The translations under genes were made by a program, and so were the position numbers. A DNA stretch of 64,000 nt, from assembly GCA_016718345.1 (NCBI GenBank), contig JADKDN010000003.1:197054-261053 (forward strand), read 5' to 3'. The notes beneath the pieces were generated by a model. It ran no database searches, was not told where the DNA came from, and was given only the letters and a program-made list of their open reading frames with translations. Below are positions 40,657-50,100 of this stretch, one piece after another (position 1 is the first letter of the stretch; each line of letters starts with the position of its first letter). Source of the stretch: Flavobacterium sp. Lineage in GTDB: Bacteria > Bacteroidota > Bacteroidia > Flavobacteriales > Flavobacteriaceae.

Positions 40657-40989
40657 ATGAAAGTTGAGCAAAAAGGACATACAGTTTCTATAAAAGATAC
40701 TCAAGGTGACTTAGTTTCCTTTTTGATGAAAGTAACCCATGAGCATAAATCTTTTGAAAAATACAATATGATTATTGATATTAGTTTGCATCATAATCTT
40801 TCCAAAAAAGACATCAATAGTTTTTTACCTCTTTCAAAAAAACACAAAGCAAATCGTAAATCGTTTGTTGTAGTTGCTCAAAACATTGATTTCAATACAG
40901 TTACAGATAAATTGACTGTTGTGCCCACCGTGTTAGAAGCTCACGATATCATTGAAATGGAAGAAATAGAAAGAGATTTGGGCTTTTGA
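40657..40989 (+). CDS. small conserved protein upstream of ribonuclease Z
   Basis: The 110-residue intact protein has no signal and an alternating alpha/beta pattern reminiscent of a STAS-like fold (MKVEQKGHTVSIKDTQGDLV, YNMIIDISLHHNLSKKDINS, FVVVAQNIDFNTVTDKLTVV, AHDIIEMEEIERDLGF). It ends 15 bases before rnz and is probably co-transcribed. Short proteins in this position are sometimes labelled ribonuclease Z by automatic pipelines, but no metallo-beta-lactamase motif is present. Function unknown. Confidence 0.65.
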   Translation: MKVEQKGHTVSIKDTQGDLVSFLMKVTHEHKSFEKYNMIIDISLHHNLSKKDINSFLPLSKKHKANRKSFVVVAQNIDFNTVTDKLTVVPTVLEAHDIIEMEEIERDLGF

Positions 40990-41004
40990 TAATTCCAAAA
41001 TGAA

Positions 41005-41910
41005 ATGAAACTAACCATACTCGGTTGTTATGCCGCCACACCTAGATCGTTTACCAATCCAACTTCACAGGTTCTAGAAATTAGAAATAGACTTTTTTTA
41101 ATTGATTGTGGCGAAGGTACTCAGGTACAGTTAAGAAAGAATAAAATTAAGTTTTCAAAAATCAATCATATTTTTATATCTCATTTACATGGAGATCATT
41201 TTTACGGTCTAATTGGGTTGATTTCAACCTTTATGTTACTCAACAGAACAACTCCTTTACATATTTATGGTCCTAAAGGAATCAAGGAGGTGCTTCTTTT
41301 GCAGTTGAAAGTATCAAATTCATGGACTAATTATGATTTATTTTTTCATGAGTTAGAATCTAGAGATAGTGAAATTATTTTTGAAGATGATAAGGTAGTA
41401 GTAAAAACCATTCCTTTAAAACATCGTGTCTATACCAATGGGTTTCTATTTCAAGAAAAAATAGGAGATAGGAAATTAAATATGGTAGCGGTTCAAAATT
41501 TTGAGATTGATACGTGCTATTATCAAAAAATTAAGAATGGTAGCGACATTCTATTAGCAGATGGTATACTTATTGAAAATAGTCTTTTAACCTTTGACCC
41601 AGTCCCTGCGAAGACTTATGCTTTTTGCTCTGATACTGCTTACGATGAAGATATAACGAAACATATAGTAAATGTTGATATTTTGTATCACGAGTCAACT
41701 TTTTTAAAGAAAGAGGAAGATTTAGCTATAAAGACCATGCATTCAACGGCTTCGCAGGCTGCAAAAATTGCTTTAAAAGCAAATGTTAAGCAACTTATTT
41801 TAGGTCATTTTTCAACTCGATATGATAGTATTCAGTCTTTTAAAGAAGAAGCGGAAACAATATTTCCAGCAATTTTACTTGCTGATGATGGAGTTTCTTT
41901 TGAATTTTGA
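41005..41910 (+). CDS. rnz: ribonuclease Z
   Basis: Endonuclease that matures tRNA 3-prime ends. The 301-residue intact protein has the metallo-beta-lactamase core: FLIDCGEGTQVQLRKNKI, ISHLHGDHFYGLIGLISTFM (zinc motif HxHxDH), PLHIYGPKGIKEVL, FCSDTAYDEDI, LYHESTF, THSTASQAAKIA-type MHSTASQAAKIALKANVK and LILGHFSTRY. Length matches the bacterial short form. Precedes pdxH by 76 bases. Confidence 0.95.
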   Translation: MKLTILGCYAATPRSFTNPTSQVLEIRNRLFLIDCGEGTQVQLRKNKIKFSKINHIFISHLHGDHFYGLIGLISTFMLLNRTTPLHIYGPKGIKEVLLLQLKVSNSWTNYDLFFHELESRDSEIIFEDDKVVVKTIPLKHRVYTNGFLFQEKIGDRKLNMVAVQNFEIDTCYYQKIKNGSDILLADGILIENSLLTFDPVPAKTYAFCSDTAYDEDITKHIVNVDILYHESTFLKKEEDLAIKTMHSTASQAAKIALKANVKQLILGHFSTRYDSIQSFKEEAETIFPAILLADDGVSFEF

Positions 41911-41986
41911 CAAGTGGTATTAAACCATTCATTTTTGTAATTTTGAATATTTCAAACAGTTTTTAAATTAAAAAGAATCATAATTT

Positions 41987-42634
41987 ATGAATCAAGATTT
42001 AAGTAATTACAGGAAATCCTACACTAAAGGGGAACTTTTAGAAACAGATATTCCTAAAGACCCAATTAATCTTTTTAATAGATGGTTTCATGAAGTTCAA
42101 GATTTTGGAGGAGTGGATGAAGTAAATGCTATGACGGTATCCACTATGGGTCTTGATGGTTTTCCTAAGGCTAGGGTTGTTTTATTGAAAAAGTTTTATG
42201 AAGAAGGCTTTGTTTTTTATACCAACTATAATTCTGAGAAAGGCAGAGCAATAGCAAATAATTCACATGTTTGTTTGTCTTTTTTTTGGCATTCATTGGA
42301 GCGCCAAGTTATTATCAAAGGGATAGCAGAAAAAACTTCATCAATAGAATCCGATAATTACTTTGCATCGCGTCCAGATGGAAGCAAGTTGGGTGCTATT
42401 GTTTCCAATCAGAGTCAAGTTATTAACTCTCGAACTGAATTAGAGGAAGAACTCAAAAGACTTGAAAATGATTTTCAAGGAAAGGATATTCCGAGACCTG
42501 ATTTTTGGGGTGGTTTTTTAGTGCGTCCCATAGAAGTTGAATTCTGGCAAGGTAGGCCTAATAGATTGCATGATAGAATTCGTTATCATTTAGAAGAAGA
42601 CTATAATTGGTCAATAAATAGATTATCTCCTTAG
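41987..42634 (+). CDS. pdxH: pyridoxamine 5'-phosphate oxidase
   Basis: FMN enzyme forming pyridoxal 5'-phosphate. Intact at 215 residues, the usual length. Motifs: RKSYTKGELLETD at the start, NAMTVSTMGLDGFPKARVVL, VFYTNYNSEKGRAI, CLSFFWHSLERQVIIKGIAE, YFASRPDGSKLGAIVSNQSQ, RPDFWGGFLVRPIEVEFWQG, RLHDRIRY and the final RLSP. TAATTTTG about 42 bases upstream could be a -7 element. A strong terminator follows. Confidence 0.96.
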   Translation: MNQDLSNYRKSYTKGELLETDIPKDPINLFNRWFHEVQDFGGVDEVNAMTVSTMGLDGFPKARVVLLKKFYEEGFVFYTNYNSEKGRAIANNSHVCLSFFWHSLERQVIIKGIAEKTSSIESDNYFASRPDGSKLGAIVSNQSQVINSRTELEEELKRLENDFQGKDIPRPDFWGGFLVRPIEVEFWQGRPNRLHDRIRYHLEEDYNWSINRLSP

Positions 42635-42655
42635 GTTTATTTCTCTCTAAATTTC

Positions 42656-42687
42656 ACAGCCACTAATTTAGTGGCTTTTTGTTTTTA
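42656..42687 (+). terminator. intrinsic terminator of pdxH
   Basis: AGCCACTAA and TTAGTGGCT pair with a one-base gap and are followed by TTTTTGTTTTT, 24 bases after the stop. Confidence 0.88.
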
Positions 42688-42858
42688 TTTGTAAGAAATA
42701 TACATATAAAAATATTAAATTTATGCATTTCATCGATTTTATTTGTCACTTAAGCGATAAATGTAGTAATATTGACATAAGAAATTAAAACAACGTTCTA
42801 TCAATACACTTAAAGAAGTTTGCCCCACAATCTACTTTAAACTTAAACCTACTAGACT

Positions 42859-43362
42859 ATGAAAACAAAATTACTTCGAGCATTGTTGCCGATGGCGTTA
42901 GTGTTCACTTTGATATCTTGTTCACCTGATTCTGCTTCAGAAGAGGTAGCTACGCCACAAGCTAGATTAATCCAAGATTATAACTACCAACCAGAGGAGT
43001 TAGAATTGGCCGACTTGATTAATGAATATAGAGCAAGTAAAGGTTTAAAAACATTGCATATTATCAATCACGTTTCATTCAAATCAGAAGAGCATAATGA
43101 ATATATGATTTCAAAAAGAGTTGTAAATCATGATTTGTTTCAAGAGCGTGCTGAAAATATAATCGAAGTATTAGGAGCAGTAAAAGTAAACGAGAATATT
43201 GCTTATAATTTTTCAACTCCATATTCTGCATTGTATGCCTGGTTGAAAAGCTCAGGACACAAAGCAAATATTGAAGGAGATTTTACAGATTTTGGAATTT
43301 CAATTCGAGTAGATCCAAACACAGGAGATAAATATTATACCAACATTTTCATAAAAAAATAA
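42859..43362 (+). CDS. CAP-domain (SCP-like) lipoprotein
   Basis: The 167-residue intact protein has a lipoprotein signal (LLPMALVFTLISCSPDS, Cys21). From about residue 50 it shows the CAP/SCP fold: LADLINEYRASKGLKTLHII, HNEYMISKRVVNHDLFQERA, VNENIAYNFSTPYSALYAWL and SSGHKANIEGDFTDFGISI. The His and Glu residues of the CAP cavity are visible (H81, E82-type HNEY and NENIA). Bacterial CAP proteins have no general known activity. Located at the outer or inner membrane, single-gene unit with its own terminator. Confidence 0.85.
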   Translation: MKTKLLRALLPMALVFTLISCSPDSASEEVATPQARLIQDYNYQPEELELADLINEYRASKGLKTLHIINHVSFKSEEHNEYMISKRVVNHDLFQERAENIIEVLGAVKVNENIAYNFSTPYSALYAWLKSSGHKANIEGDFTDFGISIRVDPNTGDKYYTNIFIKK

Positions 43363-43398
43363 ATTGAGTTTAGTTTAATTACGTTTTGTTTTGACGAT

Positions 43399-43428
43399 AA
43401 AGCCACTCTAACACGAGTGGCTTTTTTG
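43399..43428 (+). terminator. intrinsic terminator of the CAP-domain gene
   Basis: AAAGCCACTC and GAGTGGCTTT pair around TAACAC, followed by T's. Confidence 0.88.
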
Positions 43429-43439
43429 TTTGGAGTAAA

Positions 43440-44170
43440 TTGCAAGTAAATGAAACTTTATAGCCAGATTTCTTCCAGTTATAAAGGAGTAGTTATGAAT
43501 GAGTCCTACAATTTACGGAACGCTTATTTTAAGTTTTCTCCTGAAAGGATTGTTTGTCCAAAAGCTGTCTTTCTTGAGTAGCATCTTTACAATACTCGAT
43601 TTTCGCTATCTAATCCAATTTTACGTTGTGGAACTTTAGTTTCTGTCCATTCAATATGACATAATTTTGCTTCTACCATCTTGTTCTAGATTGATATTAG
43701 CTTTTGGAATAATTTTCATCAGAATAATAATATCCACTTTTTTAAATGCACTTAACCTATTAACTCACAGACCTTTGAAATGTTGTTTTAGGTTTGTAAA
43801 AAACCGTTTATTAGTTCTTTAAGATTATTGTCAGCAGGTTGTAGGCTAGGCTTTTAATCGATTTCCAATTAGCGAGAAGCTCCGACACCCTTTTTGAGTA
43901 AAGGTTTAATTGTAATAATTTAATCTATTCTATTTAGCTTTTTAGAGATTGCTCAATAATTTCATTGTAATAGCCCAATAGTGTGTTTGAGCTATTTTTT
44001 AATAAATGATTATTGATTTAGGATTATTGATTTTAAGAAATGATATGTCAAATTTGATAGATTTTGAGCCGCTGGATTGACTTATTTTTCGATAGGTATA
44101 ATCTCAAGGCATACTTTCAAAGCAATATACAAATTCTCTAATGCACAGGACTCTTTTGTTTTATTTAAAA
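43440..44170. other. 730-base intergenic region without a recognisable gene
   Basis: Neither strand holds a convincing ORF. On the minus strand short pieces look faintly coding (EYCKDATQERQLLDKQSFQE near 43560-43620) but are cut by stops in all frames, so this may be a decayed gene. I see no rRNA, tRNA, IS ends or repeat array. Confidence 0.5.
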
Positions 44171-44172
44171 TA

Positions 44173-44200
44173 AAAAAGCACTCTGAAAAGAGTGCTTCTA
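44173..44200 (-). terminator. terminator of the adhesin operon
   Basis: On the minus strand AAGCACTCT and AGAGTGCTT pair around TTTC and are followed by TTTTTATTTT. It lies about 30 bases past the OmpA-family stop. Confidence 0.88.
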
Positions 44201-44226
44201 ATTTAAAATTATATTATATCTTTTCG

Positions 44227-46185
44227 TTACAATGCTGTAATGATAAATTCACTGCGTCTGTTAGCTTGATGCTCATCTTCTGAACATTTAACACCATCTG
44301 CACATTTGTTTACCAATTGTGTTTCTCCATAGCCTTTTCCAGTTAGGCGATTTGCATCAATACCATTTTTAACCAACCAAGACATTGTAGATTTAGCTCT
44401 TCGGTCAGACAGCTTTTCATTGTATTTGTGCGTTTGACGACTATCTGTATGTGAACGAACGTCAATTTTCATGTTAGGATATTGTTTCATTACATCCAAT
44501 ATTTTTTCTAACTCAAGTGCAGCATCTGGTCTAATATTCCATTTGTCTAAGTCAAAATAAATAATCTTGATTCCAAAAGCTTTTGCTAGATCATCACCAA
44601 CAACAACTGGTTTTACTTTTTTCTCTAACTGAATAGGTAAATCGGTTTTTCCAGTTAGAGTAGGGATAGTGATTTTTTGTTCTTTAGTTTCATAAGTATC
44701 TTTTTCAGCTCTTATAAAGTACGATTTTCCACATTCTACCTCAAAAGTATAAAAACCTTTATCATCTGAGATAACTTCTTTTATTATATTGAATTTATCG
44801 TCAAATAAAGTCACTTTTGTATTTGGTAAAATTTCTCCAGTATCTAAATCGGTTACAATTCCTGACAATACTTGCTCACAAACTAATTTTCTGGTCTCGA
44901 GAAACTTATAAATATCATCATATCCTTTTCCACCATCTCTATTTGAGGTTAGAAAACCTTTTCTAGTCTTGGTGTCAATCAAATAAGCGAAATCGTCTTG
45001 AGGGGAATTTGCAGGAGCACCAATATTGATAGGTTCTTTAAAACTTCCGTCAGCATTCATTCTTGACATGAATATATCTAAACCGCCCAATCCTGGATGA
45101 CCGTCAGTTGCAAAATACAATTCATTTTCATTAGTAAAAATTGGGAATGATTCTTTACCCTCTGTATTGATAGATACTCCTAAATTTTCAGGAGTTCCAA
45201 AGCTTCCATCCTCATTGATTTTTACTTTCCATAAATCAGATTGACCATGAGTACCTGGCATATCAGATGCAAAGTACATTGTTTTTTCATCTGGACTTAA
45301 AGTTGGATGTGCTACGCTGTAGCTATCACTGTTAAATGGTAATTCTTCAGCATTTTTCCATTGATTATCAATCAAGGTTGCTTTATAGACTTTAAGCAAA
45401 GTGATTCTGTTTGCATCTTTACCTTTTTTACCATTATTGAAATTGTTTCGAGTAAAGTACATCGTTTTTCCATCCTTTGTAAAAACAGGTGTTGCTTCAT
45501 GAAACCTTGAGTTGATATTTTTGGCAAACTTTTCAGGAACACTTAGACTATCTTCAACAATACCTTTTTCGTCTTTTGGAGTTATATCAGCAGAGTACAT
45601 GTTTGTAAAGTACTGATTACTCCACTGGTGTTTTCTTTGAGCAAAGTTCCCGGTATCTCTCGATGAAGTGAAAATTAATTTGTTTCCAGAATAGGCACTT
45701 CCATAATCAGAATATTGAGAGTTGATTCCAGCATCTTTAATGATATATCTTCCGGAATTGGCTTTGATGATATCCATATAATTTTGTTTGTCATTAAAGA
45801 TTTTACCTCTTAAGTCCTCACTAGATTTCTTATTGAACTGGACCATCATTTCATCCGCCTTTGCATATTGTCCAATTGACTTTAGGGATTGTGCGTATCT
45901 ATAGTAATATTCTGGAACTACTTCTTCATTCATTGCAAATAACTCGCCATACCACTTTGCCGCCTTTTCTAAATTGGAGTTAAAATAGTATGCATTACCA
46001 AGTCTTTGAAATAAGTCGGCTGATTTATACCCTTTTTCTGCTATACGCTCATAGGTTTTTGTAGCATCAATGTAGGCAAACTTATCATACTCTTTATTTC
46101 CCTTTTTAACTTTTCCCTCCTGAGCATAGCTTGCAGAAGCTATCATACTCAAGAATGCGATTAAAATTATTACTTTATTTTTCAT
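44227..46185 (-). CDS. OmpA-family protein with TPR and PD40 repeats (gliding/T9SS-associated type)
   Basis: The 652-residue intact protein starts with a signal peptide (ending ASYAQ, about 21). Order: TPR-like helices (about 30-140: YKSADLFQRLGNAYYFNSNL), WD40-like PD40 beta-propeller repeats (about 160-430: PVFTKDGKTMYFTRNNFNNG, PTLSPDEKTMYFASDMPGTH, PIFTNENELYFATDGHPGLG), a carboxypeptidase-regulatory-like domain (about 445-530) and an OmpA peptidoglycan-binding domain (about 545-650: IYFDLDKWNIRPDAALELEK, RSHTDSRQTHKYNEKLSDRR). Genes of this layout follow PorP/SprF genes and adhesins in flavobacteria and are thought to help surface attachment of the partner adhesin. Last gene of the operon. 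Confidence 0.92.
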   Translation of the reverse strand: MKNKVIILIAFLSMIASASYAQEGKVKKGNKEYDKFAYIDATKTYERIAEKGYKSADLFQRLGNAYYFNSNLEKAAKWYGELFAMNEEVVPEYYYRYAQSLKSIGQYAKADEMMVQFNKKSSEDLRGKIFNDKQNYMDIIKANSGRYIIKDAGINSQYSDYGSAYSGNKLIFTSSRDTGNFAQRKHQWSNQYFTNMYSADITPKDEKGIVEDSLSVPEKFAKNINSRFHEATPVFTKDGKTMYFTRNNFNNGKKGKDANRITLLKVYKATLIDNQWKNAEELPFNSDSYSVAHPTLSPDEKTMYFASDMPGTHGQSDLWKVKINEDGSFGTPENLGVSINTEGKESFPIFTNENELYFATDGHPGLGGLDIFMSRMNADGSFKEPINIGAPANSPQDDFAYLIDTKTRKGFLTSNRDGGKGYDDIYKFLETRKLVCEQVLSGIVTDLDTGEILPNTKVTLFDDKFNIIKEVISDDKGFYTFEVECGKSYFIRAEKDTYETKEQKITIPTLTGKTDLPIQLEKKVKPVVVGDDLAKAFGIKIIYFDLDKWNIRPDAALELEKILDVMKQYPNMKIDVRSHTDSRQTHKYNEKLSDRRAKSTMSWLVKNGIDANRLTGKGYGETQLVNKCADGVKCSEDEHQANRRSEFIITAL

Positions 46186-46197
46186 GATGTTACAGTT

Positions 46198-47110
46198 TTA
46201 GAAGAATCGTGGGGATATAATTTTGTTAATGTTATTGAATAATTCATAGCGCAAGAATATCTCATGCGAACCATAATCATAATTTTTCAAATTAGTGGTA
46301 TCCATATCATAACCATATCCAATATACAAACCATCTGTTACTTGAAACCCAGCTAATGCGCTTACTGCAGCATCCCATCTGTAGGCTGCACCGACAACGA
46401 AATTTTCCATACAACATGAAATTTGCTGATACATCTACTTGTAGCGGAGCTCCTTCAACTACTTTAGTTAATAGAGCAGGTTTAAATTTTATGTCGCTAT
46501 TCAAGTCAAAAACATGACCAGCAATCAAGTAATAATTAATTCGCTCTTTCAAAATAGCATATTCATCATCATTATATCTATTGGTTTCTACAAAATTCGG
46601 AACAGAGATACCTATATAGCTTTTATCAGAATGTAAGTAAACTCCAGCTCCAATATTGGGAGAAAATTTACTGTAATTAACCAATGATTTATCCACTACT
46701 GTGGGGTCGGAATTTAATTTTCCTGCATCAACATTAAAAAAGTTACCAGTTGCTTTTACACCAAAAGATAATTTATAATTTTCAGATGCTTGTACAGTAT
46801 AAGATACATCAGCAGATACAGTATTTTCTACTGTAGGTCCAATTCTATCATTTATGAAAGAGAGTCCTATACCTAGATTGCTTTCATTTAAAGGTGTGTT
46901 CAATGACAATGCATTCGTTACAGGTGCTCCATCAAGTCCAACCCATTGGGTACGATGCAATCCAAATATACTCATAGCTCCTCTCGATCCGGCATAAGCA
47001 GGATTGACATTAATTGTGTTGTACATGTACTGCGTAAACTGTGCATCTTGCTGAGCATGGCTTATCGCTGCTGTAAACATCAAAACGAAAATTAGTATTC
47101 TTGTTTTCAT
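46198..47110 (-). CDS. PorP/SprF-family outer-membrane protein, frameshifted
   Basis: The PorP/SprF family (TIGR03519-type), about 303 residues after repair, has a signal peptide (MKTRILIFVLMFTAAISHAQ) followed by the hallmark QDAQFTQYMYNTINVNPAYA and GLHRTQWVGLDGAP. The beta-rich body ends YELFNNINKIISPRFF. One base is off near 46405, so the first frame ends in a spurious tail and the second resumes KFVVGAAYRWDAAVSALAGF. SprF-like proteins help secrete or retain the SprB-type adhesin encoded just upstream. Spacings to both neighbours are short (12 and 59 bases). Confidence 0.92.
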
Positions 47111-47169
47111 TAGATTCTTGTTTTTAACCTGAGGGTTTTTACACCCTCAGGAGTTAGATTTGAGTTATA

Positions 47170-50100
47170 TTATCTGGTTAAGTATAAATATCCGTCTTTT
47201 TTCAATGTATCACCTTTATCATTAGTATATTCAATGATATAGAAGTAGGTTCCAGTAGGTAATTCAGACGATTTATTAACAGTTGCTCTTCCTTCAGAGA
47301 TTCCTTTGAAAACTCTTGAGTTGTTGTCATATTGATTTACCTCGAACACTAATACTCCCCAACGGTTGTATATTTCTACCTTGTTAGTTGGGAAACAATC
47401 TGTAAACTCGATATTTTCAATCTTGAAAAAGTCGTTAGCACCATCATCATTAGGTGTTACTGCATTGTACACTCTTATTGGAGAACATTCAGGTAAAACA
47501 ATACAATCATCATCAACATTCATTTTAACTTTGACAGTTTTAGAACAATCACCATCTGCAACTACATATTTTAGGTCATACAATCCTTTATTAATTCCAT
47601 TCGGAATGTATATATTTCCTTGTATTGCGTTTGGATTTACTGCATCTGTCCAAGTACCACCTTCTGGTGTTCCTTGTGGTAACAATGCTTTAAGATCAAC
47701 TCTTAAATCAACATCTGCATTACATTTAGCATAGCCATCAGTTCCTATTTCATCAGTTAATGATGTAACAACTACATTTTGGTTAGCTGAAGTTACATTC
47801 CCATTACCATCATCAAAAGTCCAACGAATTACATAAGTTCCTTCGAGAGTATATTTTAAAGGATCGGTAGTTGTTCCTACAATAGCTCCGGCACAACCAT
47901 CATTAGCAGTTGGTGGGGTAGCAGTAGCAGAACATTGACTGGTAATATCCGCTAATTCAGGAGCGAGTGGTGCTCTAGTATCATCTACAATTACATTTTG
48001 ATTTGCAGTGAAACTATTACCATTACCATCATTGAAAGTCCAACGGATAACAAATGTACCTTGAGTACTATATGTTAACGGATCTGATGTTGTACCTACA
48101 ACATTACCTACGCAACTGTCAATAGCAATTGGTGCAGTCGCTGTCGCAGAACATTGGCCTTTCACATCTTCCAATACCGGTGGAACAGGAGCTGTTTTAT
48201 CTTCAACGTTAATAGTTTGCGTAGCAGTTGATGAATTTCCACATGAATCTATAGCTTTCCAAGTTCTAGTCACTGAATAGGAACCATTAGTACCTGGTGT
48301 TGTTACATCTTCAAAAGTTAAAGTGAATGCACCACCGCAATTATCTATGGCTGTTGCTTCAGCAAACTCAGGTTTCGCTGGACAAGAGATTGTTGATGTC
48401 GCAGGCAATTCATTGAATACAGGAGCTAAATTATCTTCTACAGTTATAGTTTGAGTTATTGTTTCAGAACTATTACCACTTGAATCTTTAAAAGTCCATG
48501 TTCTAGTAATTACAAATGAATTAGCACATTTTCCTTGAACAATAGCATCTTCACCTTTAACATTAATTTCACCATCACAATTGTCAACAGCTGTTAAAGT
48601 CGCTGCCACTGGAACATCACCTAGACAAGCATAGGTTTCATTTTTAGGAGCGGTAGGAGCTACAGGTGCTTCATTATCTTTCACAATTACATTTTGTGTT
48701 GCAGTTGCACTATTTCCATTACCATCTTCAAACGTCCAAGTAATAACATAATCACCTTTTATTGAATAAGATAAAGGATCGTTTGTTGTACCTTTTATAT
48801 TTCCAGAGCAATTATCTAATGCTGATGGAACTGTAGCTGTAGCTGTACATTGTCCAATTACATCCTCTAATTGAGGCACAACAGGTTTCTCAGTATCTTT
48901 TACAATTACATTTTGTGAAACGGCTTGAACAAATCCTTTACCATCATCAAATTTCCAATTAATTACATAAGAACCTTGTGTAGTATAGGTTAATGGATCA
49001 TTAGTCGTTGCCACAATTTCTGTTCCAGAACACGCTATAGTATAGGTTGGTTTTGGTGCAGTTACCGAACATTGACCAGTGATATCAGCTAGAGCTGGTA
49101 TTTCCGGTTGAGTACCAGTAATATCGTACGCACAAGTCGTAGGATTGAAAGTAGCTGTTTGGTAACAAGCCACTACAGGAGCCTCAGGTTTAGTACCAGT
49201 GATATCGTACGCACAAGTCGTAGGATTGAAAGTAGCCGTTTCATAACACGCCACTACAGGAGCCTCAGGTTGAGTACCAATAATATCGTACGCACAAGTC
49301 GTAGGATTGAAAGTAGCTGTTTGGTAACACGCCACTACAGGAGCTTCAGGTTGAGTACCAGTAATATCGTACGCACAAGTCGTAGGATTGAAAGTAGCTG
49401 TTTGGTAACAAGCCACTACAGGAGCCTCAGGTTGAGTACCAGTGATATCGTACGCACAAGTCGTAGGATTGAAAGTAGCTGTTTGGTAACACGCCACTAA
49501 GGGTATCAGGTTGAGTACCAGTGATATCGTACGCACAAGTCGTAGGATTGAAAGTAGCTGTTTGGTAACAAGCCACTACAGGAGCCTCAGGTTGAGTACC
49601 AGTAATATCGTACGCACAAGTCGTAGGATTGAAAGTAGCTGTTTGGTAACAAGCCACTACAGGAGGCTCAGGTTGAGTACCAGTAATATCGTACGCACAA
49701 GTCGTAGGATTGAAAGTAGCTGTTTGGTAACAAGCCACTACAGGAGCCTCAGGTTGAGTACCAGTGATATCGTACGCACAAGTCGTAGGATTGAAGGTAG
49801 CTGTTTGGTAACAAGCCACTACAGGGTGCCTCAGGTTGAGTACCAGTAATATCGTACGCACAAGTCGTAGGATTGAAAGTAGCTGTTTGGTAACAAGCCA
49901 CTACAGGAGGCTCAGGTTGAGTACCAGTAATATCGTATGCACAAGTCGTAGGATTGAAGGTAGCAGTTTGGTAACAAGCCACAAGGGAGCCTCAGGTTGA
50001 GTACCAGTAATATCGTACGCACAAGTCGTAGGATTGAAAGTAGCTGTTTGGTAACTCAGGTTGAGTACCAGTGATATCGTACGCACAAGTCGTAGGATTG

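Noticed and set aside
40657..40989. Ribonuclease Z label for the 110-residue protein
   Set aside because: It has no HxHxDH motif; the real ribonuclease Z is the next gene.
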